A stretch of DNA of 64,000 nt from Gp6-AA40 sp963772955 (GCA_963772955.1 CAVYZF010000009.1:496001-560000), one strand, 5' to 3'; positions 47,671 to 58,527 are shown, counted from the first letter of the stretch. Translations and numbers: made by a program. Notes: generated by a model not told the origin, from the sequence alone.

Positions 47671-50600
47671 TCAGAACGTCAGCGAGCCACTGAACTGCAG
47701 CATCCGGCCGTCCTGCAACAACGAGGGCTGCAACCAGAGCGGACCGTAGTTGACGTTCAGGACGGAGCTCGCGCTGCCGTTGAACACGTTGTAGATGTTC
47801 ACGTTGGCCTGGAGGCGCATGCGCTCCGAGAGCGCCATTCGCTTCCCAATTCGAAGATCGAGTCGCGTCAGCCGATCATCGAACATCGTTTGTGGAGCGA
47901 TCAGCGGCACGATTGCCGTCGCGGTGCAGGTGGCCGCGCCTCTGCATGCGGCCAGGTCGCGACCGAGTGACGGGCTTATTTGCGCGTTGGATGCCGCGTA
48001 GTTCGCCGTGATCGTCGGTCCGGAGATGTTCTGGAACACGGCGCTGACGATCATGTCCCATGGCAATGGATACGTCAGGAATCCCTTGAATTGCGTCTGC
48101 CCCTTGAACGGCGTGACGATGCGGCAGATGCTCTTTCCATCGATGGTTGTCTTCGTGAACGGTGTGGGCGTGGAGAGCACGCCGGCGCCCCCCGGGGCGA
48201 GGTTGCCGGGAAGGGAGGTGGCAACCGCGCCGGGGGAATCGACGTCGAAGCAGGCGTCGTTGACGCTGCGGCCTGTGTCGACACCGCCGCCGAGCAGCAG
48301 GTCCGCCTTGAGTCGCGCCGTCACCGTGACGTTGAAGAAGTCGTTGACGCGCGAGATCTTCCCGAAGTTCTCGTCCTGCTGGATGACGCTGTTGACCCGA
48401 CCGAACTGCGCCGGCGAGATGTCGTACAAGCCGCACACCTGATAGCCGCCGCCATTGGGCAGGCGCGAATCGCTCGGTGCCGTGATGCAGAACGGACTGA
48501 AATCAGCAGGCGTCACGAGAACGTTGTCCGTAACCAGGTGATTGCCGAACCAGTTGCGGTAGTAGCCCGCAGTCAACGAGACGCCGGGCCGCAGTTCGTG
48601 CTGGATCTCGGTCGTGAAGTCCCAGTTGTAGCCGCGCGCGCCGTATCCGAGCAGGGCATCGTCGGCGTACCGAGTGGTGACGTGGTGATGCCGCCGAAGT
48701 TCTGATTCGCCATCGCGCCGCACTCACCGTTGCAGGCCGCGGTTGGCCAGATCGCAGTCGGGAACGTAGTTGCCACGACGCGGATCGCCTACCGGGTAGA
48801 AGCGAATCGTTCCAGGTGCGGCTGACAGAGTTGATCGAGGTCTGAATCGGGTTGTTGTTCTGCGTGATGGTGATGGCGGTCTTTCCTACGTATCGCCCGA
48901 TCGCCACCTTGATCGCCGTTCTGCCGTTGCCAAAGAGATCGTAGGCGGCGCCGATCCGGGATCGACGTCCTTCCAGAGCGGGACGTTCTTGACCTCGTCG
49001 AAGTTGCGCTCCGGGACCCACCCGTTCGGCGTCGCATCGACGTGCTGCGCCGGCACGTAGCCGTTGAGGTATTCGTAGCGGATACCGTAGGTCAGCGTCA
49101 GACGCTGCAGCGTCCACTGGTCCTGGACGTAGAACGCGAAGTCCTTGTTCTGCGCCTTCAGCCCGTACGGCGTCGCCCACTGCGTGAGGTTGACTGGCAC
49201 CTGGTTGTTGAATGCGTACTCGACGTTGTAGGTGCCGTTCTCCGCTTCGATCTCGAGGTAGCTCTCCTCGAATTGAGCACCCACCTTGAAGTTGTGACCG
49301 CCCGTGACGTACGCCGCAGACACGCGCTGACTGAATCGCGGCACGAGCTGCGTCGTGTAGTACAGCGGTCCGAACGTCGGCGTGCCCGAGTTGTAGCGCA
49401 TGCCGGTTGATTGCTCCACGATCGAGACGTCGTCGCGCGTCACCTCAGGCTGGCGGTAGATGGGCCAGCTGCCGTCTGCACGCCCGACGCCGGCTTCGAG
49501 CAGGAGCTTGTTGGTGAGTGGGATTTGTCCAGGTGATCTGATAGAGTCCGGCCGGCTTGAGGTTGTAGCTGAAGAACGCTTCCGGCGCATTGACCGATCC
49601 GCTGGCGGTGAGTGCCGGGCAGTGGCAGTCACGCTGCGGATCGGCGAAGAAGTTGAACTTGTTCTTTTCTGTCGCCCGCCACGTCACCCGGATCGCCTTC
49701 GATTCGTACCATTCCTTGGCGAACGCCGGTCGAGACAGGTCCGGTGTGTAGAACGGCGTGTGCTGTGTGGCGTTGTAGAACTTGTTGGCGGCCTGTCGCT
49801 TGTTGCCCCACTCGCGAAACGACCCAAAGAACCACAGGCGATCCTTCATGATCGGACCGCCAAGCGTGAATCCCGCGTCGTAGATGTAGTTCAGACAGTT
49901 GACGCTCTTGAGACCACGAGCGATCAGGTCGTCGCTGAGGTTGTCGCTCATCAGGCTGTCGTTGGAAAAGAGCCCCGTGACCGCTGCCCGAGAACTGATT
50001 GCTGCCTTCCTTCGGGATCATGTTCACGATCGCGCCGTCAGCATTGCTGTCGGCGGCTATGCCGGTGGTATACATCACCATTTCCTGCACGGTCTCGGCG
50101 TTGGCGTTGTAGCCCTGGTTGCCGGATGCGTGCTGGATGCCCATGCCATCGAATTGCACGTTCGTTCCGCCTTTACCGTGGAACGTTCCGCCGATTTGAC
50201 CGCTGTACGCGCCGGTGACGTCGAATCCTTCGTTGCCGCGAAATCCCGGCGTGAGCGTCACGAGGTTATTCAGGTTTTTCACGCTGCTTGGAAGAACGTT
50301 GAGCAGATCGTCGGTCACGATGATCTGTTTGCGGGCATTGCGGGTATCGACCAGCGGCGACTCCCCGGTCACGGTGATTGTCTCGGTGAGCGCGCCGACC
50401 TGCATGTCGGCATTGACCGTGGCGGTGAACCCTGACGTCAACTCGATCCCGTCACGGCGGAACACGTTGAAGCCGGAGAGCGAGAAGGTCACGAGATAAA
50501 TCCCGGGACGAAGATCGACGATGTTGTACCGGCCTTCGCTGTCGGTAACAACGTTGCGTGCCTTTTCGATGAGGGCCGGGCTCGACGCTTCGACGGTGAC

Positions 50601-50744
50601 GCCAGGCAGCACTGCGCCTGACGTGTCTCTGACGACCCCTGCGATTCCACTGGCCGACGCCTGCTGTGCCGACGCGACAGCGGGCAGTGACAGCAGCGTA
50701 CAAACGACGACGCAGACGCCTAAACCTCCGAGGGTTCGTACCAT
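47671..50744 (-). CDS. TonB-dependent receptor with carboxypeptidase-regulatory domain, multiple frameshifts
   Basis: About 1024 residues bridged. Signal peptide MVRTLGGLGVCVVVCTLLS; regulatory beta-sandwich (ASGIAGVVRDTSGAVLPG; VDLRPGIYLVTFSLSGFNV); plug entry LTETITVTGESPLVDTR with VLPSSVKNLNNLVTLTPG; barrel segments such as SRVFSQRVSAAYVTGG-type and KVGAQFEESYLEIEAENG; C-terminus ending RMLQFSGSLTF with the barrel Phe. Frame changes near 49985, 49525, 48960, 48790 and 48670. A good ribosome binding site (gaaggagcagcc) precedes ATG 50744. It is a close homologue in layout of the receptor at 29943 but lacks the neighbouring two-component genes and dehydrogenase. Ligand unknown. Confidence 0.87.
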
Positions 50745-50995
50745 TGGCTGCTCCTTCTGCCTTGTCCTCTGGCTTTCCGGGTTGCCTATGCCTGCGATCT
50801 GTGAGTGCCGTGGGGGGACGAGCGACGCGACTGAAACGGACGAAACCACGCAGTGGATATCGCTGAGTGGACACGATGTCAAGGTGCGATTCGCGTCGAG
50901 GCCGCGTTGTATGCAGCAGCCGCGTCCAGCCCATGCTCGGGCGGAGTCTTGTCCTAACCTGTGGATAGCCGTCTCGGCTGTATCCGGGAGGAAGA

Positions 50996-51142
50996 GTAGC
51001 GTTTAGACTCGGGTTGTTCCTGACTGTAGTCACCTCGACTTTGGCCGCTGCATGCAGCGGCGGGTCGGGAGCGATGTCTCCAACCGGTCCTTCAGGCGCG
51101 CGGCGCGCAGGTCGCGGGCGAGTGCGGCAGCGCGAGCGTTGA
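50996..51142 (+). pseudogene. truncated lipoprotein 5' fragment
   Basis: In this frame a lipoprotein signal reads FRLGLFLTVVTSTLAAACSGG with the lipobox LAAAC (lipid on Cys), then only SGAMSPTGPSG and basic residues before a stop at 51142. A ribosome binding site (ggaggaaga) precedes it, but the start position has gta where an ATG or GTG is expected, so the start was lost or miscalled. The body of the protein is missing: the remaining sequence is the DUF6644-like remnant in another frame. Upstream, 50745-50990 carries no gene. Confidence 0.5.
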
Positions 51143-51494
51143 TTTCGCGCTCCTCGGGTTCTGGCCGCGACGCTCACTGAAGGCCCTGAAGAATGTCTTC
51201 CCGGTGCTCATGGCAGGCTTCGCCCTCAACGCGATCACCGGCGTGTCGATCTTCATGAAGGACGCAACGACATACGGCATCAACCTGGATCTCTACGTGA
51301 AGCTGCTGTTCGTCCTCGCCGGGATGGTGCTGCTCGTCGTCATTCGTCGAAGAGTGTTCGACAACCCGGAGATCGACCGCGTTGCCATTCCCGGGAGCGC
51401 CAGGGTGCTGGCCTGGGCGTCACTCGCATGTTGGGCGGGGGCCATCATTGCCGGACGGCTCATCGCCTACGTCGGACTGGTTCCCGGCCTCTAA
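51129..51494 (+). pseudogene. DUF6644-like membrane protein, 5'-truncated remnant
   Basis: The frame reads VDFALLGFWPRRSLKAL, then FPVLMAGFALNAITGVSI, YGINLDLYVKLLFVLAGMVL and SLACWAGAIIAGRLIAYVG to the stop at 51494, matching the C-terminal three helices of the DUF6644-like protein at 7722. The first TM helix and the conserved WLEASP/VHILG-type start are missing; the preceding sequence belongs to a lipoprotein start. It is thus a deletion remnant or a product of assembly collapse. Function of the parent family is unknown. Confidence 0.6.
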
Positions 51495-51538
51495 TCGCCC
51501 CTTGACGTAATCACCGCTTGGTCGGAGCATGTCCCCGG

Positions 51539-52993
51539 ATGCGAACGACATCTGCGGTGACAGCACTTGTCTGGATGCTTCTGCCAGCGATCGCGCTTGC
51601 GCAGGACGCCAGGACGACGATCGAGGATGCGACCAAAGCCCTGGGCGCGGTCGGTCTGACGTCGATTACGTATTCAGGAATAGCCGCGACGGCCAACTTC
51701 GGTCAGAGTCGCACCATCTCGTTCGGCCTCTCCTCGACGTCGGTGCGCGGGTACACGCGCACGATCGACTTCGCACAACCCGCATCACGCGCAACGGGCT
51801 CCACGATGCCTCCGGCAGTCCGCGGCGGTCCACCTCCGCAACCGGGAACGCTCGATCAGTTGATCACGCCGGCGACGCCGGCGTGGGCGCAACAGATGCA
51901 GATCTGGCTCACGCCGTGGGGGTTCCTTCGAGGCGCGGCTGCAAACATGGCCACCGTTCGCTCACGGAAGATCGAGGGTGAGACCTATCGCGTCGTGACA
52001 TGGAGCCCGGCGCAGAAGGCGCCGTCCGGTCAGTCATACAAAGTCGTCGGCTATCTCAATGGCGCGAACATCGTCGAGCGTGTCGAGACCTGGGTGGAGC
52101 ACCCGATCCTGGGCGACATGCACGTCGAGTTCAGATACAGCGAGTACCGGGACTTCGGCGGACTCAAGGTGCCGACGCGGATCGCGCAGCGCCAGGTCGG
52201 AATGGAGACGTTCGTCGCGGCCATCAGCGCCGCCGTCGCCAATCCTCCACACCTCGAACAGTTGATGACAGCGCCTGTTGCGGGAGCAGCGCCGGGGCCG
52301 GGCCGGGGTGCGCAAGGGGCACCGCAGGCGCAGCCCGCGGTCGCATCAGAGAAACTTGCCGAGGGTGTCTACCGCATCACGGGCGGATATGTTGCGCTTG
52401 CCATCGAGTTCAAGGAGTACGTCGTCGTGCTCGAGGGTGGGCAGAACGAGGCTCGCGGCCTGGCGATTCTCGGAGAAACGAAGCGACTGTTTCCCAACAA
52501 ACGCATCCGCTACGTTGTCAACACGCATCCGCACTTCGATCACGCGGGAGGTCTTGGCCCGTTCGCCGCAGAAGGCGTCACGATTCTCACGGACGACAAC
52601 AACAAGTTCTTCCTCGAGAACGCGTTCGGTTCACCGCGGACGCTGGTCGGTGACGCGCTGGCGAAATCCGGCAAGAAACCAAAGGTTGAGGGCGTTGTCG
52701 AAAAGCTGGTGCTCAAGGACGATGCGCACTCGGTGGAACTGCATCATGTGATGAATCTCGAGCACAGCGACGGGATGCTCATCGCGTATCTGCCGAAGGA
52801 GCGCATTCTCTTTACGGCGGACTTCGGCGTTCCCGCACCGGGGCAACCGGTGAGCCCCTCGATCCCAACGCTCGTCGCCAACATCGAACGGCTTCAACTG
52901 GATTTCGACCGGCACATTCCAGTTCACACACCCAATCCGGATCGGACGGTCACCAAGGCAGACCTGTTCGCGCTCGCAAAGGGAGCACATTGA
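51539..52993 (+). CDS. secreted MBL-fold metallo-hydrolase
   Basis: A 484-residue exported protein. Signal peptide to about residue 22 (MRTTSAVTALVWMLLPAIAL); an N-terminal domain of about 250 residues with no known motif; then a metallo-beta-lactamase fold from about residue 280: VYRITGGYVALAIEFKEY, and the zinc motif TNTHPHFDHAGGLGPF (HxHxDH), with later His/Asp in ILFTADFGVPA and HIPVHTPNPDR. The substrate is unknown; fusion of an unnamed N-domain to the MBL fold recurs in acidobacteria. The gene is intact and starts at ATG 51539; DUF6152 follows 3 bases after its stop. Confidence 0.88.
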   Translation: MRTTSAVTALVWMLLPAIALAQDARTTIEDATKALGAVGLTSITYSGIAATANFGQSRTISFGLSSTSVRGYTRTIDFAQPASRATGSTMPPAVRGGPPPQPGTLDQLITPATPAWAQQMQIWLTPWGFLRGAAANMATVRSRKIEGETYRVVTWSPAQKAPSGQSYKVVGYLNGANIVERVETWVEHPILGDMHVEFRYSEYRDFGGLKVPTRIAQRQVGMETFVAAISAAVANPPHLEQLMTAPVAGAAPGPGRGAQGAPQAQPAVASEKLAEGVYRITGGYVALAIEFKEYVVVLEGGQNEARGLAILGETKRLFPNKRIRYVVNTHPHFDHAGGLGPFAAEGVTILTDDNNKFFLENAFGSPRTLVGDALAKSGKKPKVEGVVEKLVLKDDAHSVELHHVMNLEHSDGMLIAYLPKERILFTADFGVPAPGQPVSPSIPTLVANIERLQLDFDRHIPVHTPNPDRTVTKADLFALAKGAH

Positions 52994-52996
52994 ACG

Positions 52997-53389
52997 ATGG
53001 CCCGGTTGTGGATGACGCTCGTCGTCGCGGTCGTGAGCCTGTCGACTCCGCTCGTCGGACACCACTCGTTCGCGGAGTTCTATCTCGAGGAAGACACCAT
53101 CGAAGTCGAAGGCCAGATCCTCGAGGTGCAGTATAAGAATCCGCATTCGTGGATTCACGTCCAGGGTGAGGACCCGTTCAAGCGCCCAAAGGTCTATTCA
53201 GTCGAGTGGGCGAGCGTCTCGCGCCTCGAGCGCGACGGCATCACGAAGCGCACACTGCGCGAGGGCGACTGGGTGCGCATCTGGGCGTCACCGAATCGCA
53301 ACCCGAACGACAACCGCGTTCGCCTCAAGAGAATTGAGCGACGAGGCGATAAGTGGAGCTGGGGGCAGAATCGCGGCGAAACTCGTTAG
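52997..53389 (+). CDS. DUF6152 family secreted protein
   Basis: A 130-residue protein. Signal peptide MARLWMTLVVAVVSLS to about residue 21, followed directly by His22-His23 (HHSFAEFYLEED), then the DUF6152 beta domain (EGQILEVQYKNPHSWIHVQG; VEWASVSRLERDG; LREGDWVRIWASPNR). It starts 3 bases after the MBL hydrolase and is followed 13 bases later by the amidohydrolase, so the three form an operon. The N-terminal His pair could bind copper (inference). A paralogue of 8243 and 62156. Confidence 0.85.
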   Translation: MARLWMTLVVAVVSLSTPLVGHHSFAEFYLEEDTIEVEGQILEVQYKNPHSWIHVQGEDPFKRPKVYSVEWASVSRLERDGITKRTLREGDWVRIWASPNRNPNDNRVRLKRIERRGDKWSWGQNRGETR

Positions 53390-53402
53390 CCACGGAGGAG
53401 AT

Positions 53403-54752
53403 ATGGGATTCGTGACGCGTGTGCTGGCGGTCGTGGCGTTGATCGCCGTCGGTCTCTCGGCCGTCGTGCGCGGGCAGGGAGGCATCGCGAGCGCGAGCGC
53501 GCGGTTTCTGGCCTCTCCTCAGCAGGTCATCGCGGTTCGGGCGGGCCGGCTGTTCGACGGGCGCTCGGGGTCGCTCGTGACAAATCAGATCGTCCTCATT
53601 CGTGGCGACCGCATCGTTGACATCGGCTCCTCAGTTCCGATCCCATCCGACGCGCGCGTGATCGATCTGAGCGCGGCCACGGTCATGCCCGGGATGATCG
53701 ACGCGCACGTACACGTCTATCCGCAGGACGATCTTTCACAGACCACGCGAACGCTCGTCGCCGTCGCGAATGCGGAGGCCGATCTCGATGCCGGCTTTAC
53801 CACCGTCCTCGACATGGACTCGCGCGGCGGTTACGGGACGGTCGACCTCCGCAACGCGATCAATCGCGGCATCGTGCTCGGGCCGCGCATGCAGGTCGTG
53901 GGGCAGTCGCTCAATCAACGCGCGACGACGTCGTATCCGTCGTTCTTCGAGCGGTTCCAGGATCGCTTCACCGAGAGCAAGAACCCGAACTCGCCGTGGC
54001 TCGCGCGTGCAGCGGTGCGCGAAGCCAAGCTGCACGGCGTCGACTGGGTGAAGATCTACACCACCCAGGACTTCGTCGGCGACGAGTACAGCGTGTTCAA
54101 GCCGGATGGTACCCTCGTGAACAGCCCATCGCTGACCGAGGAAGAAGTGATGGCGGTCGTGGACGAGGCCCATCGACTGGGGCTCAAGGTGGCGTGTCAC
54201 ACCTACGGTGGCGAAGGCCAGCTCAGTTGCCTCAAGGCTGGTGTCGATGCCCCCAATCACCTGACCGATCTGGACGATGCCTCGCTGAAGCTGCTGGTCG
54301 ACAAGAAGCTGCCGTTCGAGTTGACGATCGACGATCTCGTCGCGCTCGAGGCAGCCGACCTGCGACGAACGGGTGGCAGGAACAGCCGCCTCAAGATGGC
54401 GGAGCAGGCATTCAGGAAAGCGAAGGCGGCCGGCGTCCCGTTTGTCTTTGGGAGTGGTGCGACATCAGCCGACGTCCCGCACGGAAAGCAGGCGGACCAG
54501 TTCGCTCACTTCGTGAAGTGGGGGATGACGCCGCGCGAGGCATTGCTGATGCCGTACCTGCCGACGGCGACGATGCTGAATTATGACTGGGTCAAGCAGA
54601 TCGGCAGCATCGAGAAGGGGAAGTTCGCCGATCTGATCGCAGTGTCTGGCGATCCGCTCGCCGACATCAGCGAGATGCAGCGCGTGCGGTTCGTGATGAA
54701 GGGCGGTTACGTTGTCAGGAGTGAGCCGCCCCTCACGAGGAACACGAAGTAA
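53403..54752 (+). CDS. exported amidohydrolase family protein (imidazolonepropionase-like)
   Basis: A 449-residue metal-dependent hydrolase with a signal-like N-terminus (MGFVTRVLAVVALIAVG). Small beta-sandwich then TIM barrel: LFDGRSGSLVTNQIVLIRGD, the first metal motif MPGMIDAHVHVYPQDD, a conserved Lys in GVDWVKIYTTQD, and later VACHTYGGEGQLSCLKAG and IEKGKFADLIAVSGDPLAD. The usual second metal His pair seems altered (CHTYGG, NHLTD), so specificity is uncertain. An excellent ribosome binding site (ggaggagat) precedes ATG 53403. It is the third gene of the MBL-DUF6152-amidohydrolase operon. Confidence 0.87.
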   Translation: MGFVTRVLAVVALIAVGLSAVVRGQGGIASASARFLASPQQVIAVRAGRLFDGRSGSLVTNQIVLIRGDRIVDIGSSVPIPSDARVIDLSAATVMPGMIDAHVHVYPQDDLSQTTRTLVAVANAEADLDAGFTTVLDMDSRGGYGTVDLRNAINRGIVLGPRMQVVGQSLNQRATTSYPSFFERFQDRFTESKNPNSPWLARAAVREAKLHGVDWVKIYTTQDFVGDEYSVFKPDGTLVNSPSLTEEEVMAVVDEAHRLGLKVACHTYGGEGQLSCLKAGVDAPNHLTDLDDASLKLLVDKKLPFELTIDDLVALEAADLRRTGGRNSRLKMAEQAFRKAKAAGVPFVFGSGATSADVPHGKQADQFAHFVKWGMTPREALLMPYLPTATMLNYDWVKQIGSIEKGKFADLIAVSGDPLADISEMQRVRFVMKGGYVVRSEPPLTRNTK

Positions 54753-54758
54753 CAGGGC

Positions 54759-57060
54759 TCAGTCAGACGGCTTGATCAGGAGCTTCCACGCATTGAGCTT
54801 GCCTTCATCCTGAGCGGACCGGTCGACGACGTTCAGTTGCCACGTACCGCCTGCTGGCTGTCCCGCCAGGGCCGCGAGTGGGGGAGCAGTGGCCGCAGTG
54901 AACGTGCGGACGATGTTGTCCGCAGATCCTCCGGTCCCGTCGTGGAGCACCGCCTCGGTGCCGGACGGGGAGCGCACGCTCACGCGCAGGTCCCCAATCC
55001 ACGTGTGCGTAATGTCCACCGACACTTCAACGCTGCCGATCCTGGCCGCGCTCGTCGTTGCCAGCGAGCGGACGATGCCGCCGCTTGGCGCATCTGGAAT
55101 CTTGGTGCCGGGCGATTCCTTCAGCTCGATTGGCCCGAGGACGGCACCGACTGACGATACCTCCAGCGTCCACTGGTTCAGTTGTCCCGTGTCCCCCGGT
55201 GCCAGGTCCCTGACCACCAGCTGTCCACGTGCCCTGCGCGTTCTGCCCACGCAGAGTGGCCAACGCCGGCAGCGTCGTCTCGTCGTAAGTCAACGTCAGG
55301 TCGTGCGCGTTGCCGCCGCGCCCCTTCGGGTGGAGTTCGACCACCGTTCCCCCTGGCGTCGTCAGCGTGACATTGAGATCGCCGCGGTAGGTGTGCGTGA
55401 TGTCGACGCTGACCTTGAGGCTCGAGATCGTGATCGCCTCCGAGATGTCGATCACGTCGGTGATGCCGACCGGGTTGTTTTCCGGAATCGCACTGTTTGG
55501 CGTCGATGTTCTCTTCAGCGTCGTGGGCGGCGTGACCGCGTCCGCGAGCAGACATCTGAAAGTGATCGACTGGCCGGCAGGAGAGATCTGCTCGAGGGTC
55601 AGATTGGACGACGTGCCATTCCACCACTTGCTGTCGGGGACGGTGTTGTCGCCAAAGCGGGCGAGGGAACCGGCAAAGAGATCACCCGGATCGCCGACCT
55701 GATTTCGCTGCCGCTCGAGCTGAAAGAGCCCATCCGCCTGCTCGAGTGAAAGCTCGTAGTGACTGCCGCTCGTCATCTGCTCGTGACTGTTGTCGCCGTC
55801 CTCGTCGACGTGCCAGATTGCGAGACCCTCGTCGGGGAGCGAGGCATCGCGACCGGCGCGACGGCGATTCTCGATGAGGAAGTACTCGCGACCGCCGCGT
55901 GAGTAGATCGCGAAGTCGTTCGTGCCGGCATCGAGCGTGATGGTGGCGCCGTGCGTCACCGGCGTCGTGTTCCGCGCCCAGCCCGAAAGCCGCTTGAGGT
56001 ACGCGCTGATCGGAATCGGGTTCTTCTCGCTCACGTTGTTGCCGGCGCACATCAGGCAATAACCGCCGACGCCGCTCGATTCGTACCCGTAGTCGTAGAG
56101 GTCCGGGTAGTCGCACAGCATGTGACCGTTCTCGTGACAGAAGGTCCCGAGCTCCAGCTCCGAGCCGATCGCGGTGAACTGATAGTCGAAGGCTCGCATC
56201 CCCGGTCGCAGCTGCACGGGGCTCCCGAGGTGATGTGAATGCGGCCAGAGCCCTTCGGCCCAGTTGTTCGTCACTGGCCCCGCATAATAGACGTTCATCG
56301 CATAGACGAATCCCTGGTTGTCGACAGTCAGGGGCGAGAAGTCAAAGCTGTGTGCCTTGTGGAAGGCGAGCGCCTCGTTCATCAGCTCGTAGGCGCGCTG
56401 AGGCTGCGGGATCGTGCGGTCCGTGTAGTAGGCCTTGGGATGGAGCGCGCGGTAGTACGGGGCAATGACGTTGGTGTAGCGGCACCGGCCGATCGAGTTC
56501 TCGAGAAAGAAATCGTGGACCGAGCCATGGTTGCCGAAACCGGCGTAGCCGACCTGATTGCAGAAGCGCTCGACCTCCTCCCGTGCGATCGTGGCGGGCG
56601 AATCACTGAAATCGATCAGCAGGCAGAGGCCGACGAAGTCACCGACGGTCTGGCGCTGGGGTGGCGCCAGCATCGGACCGCCCGCGGCAGCCATCGCGCG
56701 AATGGCGCGCTGCTGCTCCCGTCGCTCCCGCCGCCGCTGCTCGCAGCGCCGGCCCGACGCGCGAAGCGCCGACTCGCGGGCCGCGGCCATGGCGCTTTCA
56801 CGACGGACACGGAGCCCTTTCGGGACGCCCGCGCGCGTGCCATCGAGCCGGTCGCCTGCTCGTGGAGCCGGTTCCAGTGCGTTGCCATCCGACGCCAACC
56901 GGGCGACTTCCCAGTAACCCGTCGCAGGGTTCTTCGTGACGGTGTACCCGTCGAGGGTCTCGAAGACGGCGAAGTACTGGTCGCCCCAACCACGCAGCTG
57001 AATCGGGGTGCCATCGGGTTGCGTGAACGTGAAGGTCTGACCGTCAAAGCGCGTTGCCAT
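54759..57060 (-). CDS. M6 family metalloprotease with two C-terminal P domains, one frameshift
   Basis: About 767 residues. The M6-domain start is recognisable (GWGDQYFAVFETLDGYTV; YWEVARLASDGN) and the protease holds the zinc motif LGTFCHENGHMLCDYPDLYDYG (HExxH) followed by GYCLMCAGNN. Downstream come GGREYFLIENRRRAG and EGLAIWHVDEDGD, and two proprotein-convertase P-domains (VSVDITHTYRGDLNVTL; VSVDITHTWIGDLRVSV). No signal peptide is visible upstream or at ATG 57060, although M6 proteases are normally secreted. The frame changes near 55225, in the first P-domain. Either export uses another route or the true start was lost. Confidence 0.86.
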
Positions 57061-57307
57061 GCGTATGTAACGACAGCAGGGGCTTGCCCGTTGAACACTG
57101 ACCGGTGCGGTCGCGTGCAACGGTTCAGGTCAATCAGCGCTTGCGACGGTCCGTCACACTTGTTACTCTGACGAAATTCGTGGTCCTTCCCGCACGGGGG
57201 CACCTCGTTCCGCTCGAGGTTGTGCGGCACCCATCCCACATCGGCCACGAACCCCGACGTTCACGACTTCCCTCGTAACAAGAAACCCGTGTGGCCGGCC
57301 GGATGTG

Positions 57308-57349
57308 TGCCGGTGGGGTGTGCAATGGACTTGCCGGTGGGTGTGCAAT
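57308..57349. promoter_or_regulatory. direct repeat pair upstream of the HTH-GAF gene
   Basis: Two almost identical segments, tgccggtggggtgtgcaat (57308-57326) and tgccggtgggtgtgcaat (57332-57349), lie directly before ATG 57352. The rest of 57061-57307 contains no gene. A repeat at this place could be an operator for the encoded HTH protein, or part of an extended N-terminus in the same open frame. Confidence 0.45.
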
Positions 57350-57351
57350 CA

Positions 57352-58417
57352 ATGAATGAATCGTTCGGAACGAGGCTCCGGCTCCAGCGCGAGGAACAGC
57401 AGATCCCGCTGGCGACGATCGCGGAGCAGACCAAGATCAAGCTGTCACTACTCGAGGGGCTCGAGCGCGACGACGTGTCACGGTGGCCCACGGGAATATT
57501 CCGTCGCTCGTATTTCCGCGCCTACGCGAGCGCGATTGGGCTCGAACCCGAGCGGGTGATACGCGAATTCCAGGCGCTCTACCCCGACCCCGATACTCAG
57601 GACGACGTCAACGAAGCGCTGGCACAGGCCCGGCTGACCCAGCCGCGACGGCCCCCCACGCGGCTTCGATGCCTGATTGATTCGGCCGTCAACGCGCTGC
57701 CGGCCCTGAACCTCCAGCCGAGTTTCAAGAGCACCCCGTCCGGGGTCAGGACCGAGAGGATGGGCCCCGTCGCAGAGCCGATCGCCGAAGTGGCTTCCCC
57801 ACCAGCGACCTGGCGCCGCGGAACCCACCTGAGCCCACAACCCCAGGTAACCCAGGAGACCCGGTAACCCTGGAGCCCAGGTTAACCCTGGCGACCGAAG
57901 TAGTCCAAGAAACGCAGGTTGTCCAAGAGGCTCCGCCCGCCCACGAGAGATCAGGCGTGGACTTCGCGGACGTGGCCCAGTTGTGCACTCGGCTCGCGCG
58001 TGCCCTCGATGTCTGCGATGTGACTCCGGTGCTGGACGAGGCCGCCCGAGTGCTCGGGCTGTCGGACTGATCCTGTGGGTCGGTGATCGCCACGGTAACG
58101 AATTGACGCCGGTCTTCACTCATGGCTACTCACACGAGATGACCGCGCAACTCGGTCGCGTCTCCCGTGATTCGGACAACGCGATCGCCCGCGCCTTCCG
58201 CAGTTCTGAAGCGCGAGTGGTCGACGGAGACGACGTGGCGACAGGTGCGGTGGTGGTGCCGCTGCTCACAGCGACCGGATGCGCGGGTGTGCTCGCCCTC
58301 GAACTCCGCCATGGCGGCGAGCGACTCGAATGTGTGCGCGCTGCGGCGACGATCCTCGCGGCGCAGTTGGCAACGCTGGTCAGCGCACCCGCCCTCGCCG
58401 AAGCCGTCGGCGCCTGA
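57352..58417 (+). CDS. HTH (RodZ-like) and GAF domain regulator, frameshifted
   Basis: About 355 residues bridged. The N-terminus is a Cro/C1-type HTH as in RodZ (FGTRLRLQREEQQIPL; TIAEQTKIKLSLLEGL; GIFRRSYFRAYASAIGLEP). Where RodZ would have a TM helix, this protein has a linker of short Pro-rich repeats (TPGNPGDPVTLEP type) and then a GAF-like domain (SGVDFADVAQLCTRLARAL; VFTHGYSHEMTAQLGRV; AVVVPLLTATGCAGVLAL). Frame changes near 57850 and 58065, the first inside the repetitive linker. It may sense a small molecule and bind DNA. Direct repeats lie immediately upstream. Confidence 0.7.
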
Positions 58418-58527
58418 CGTGGTCCTCGATCCGTAATGCGTAGTTCTTGGTCCGTGCAGTTCTGTGCGTCGATGTTCTGGCTCTCCGGTTGCAGCCCTGG
58501 AGCTGGGAGATCGATTACAGAAGCGCG

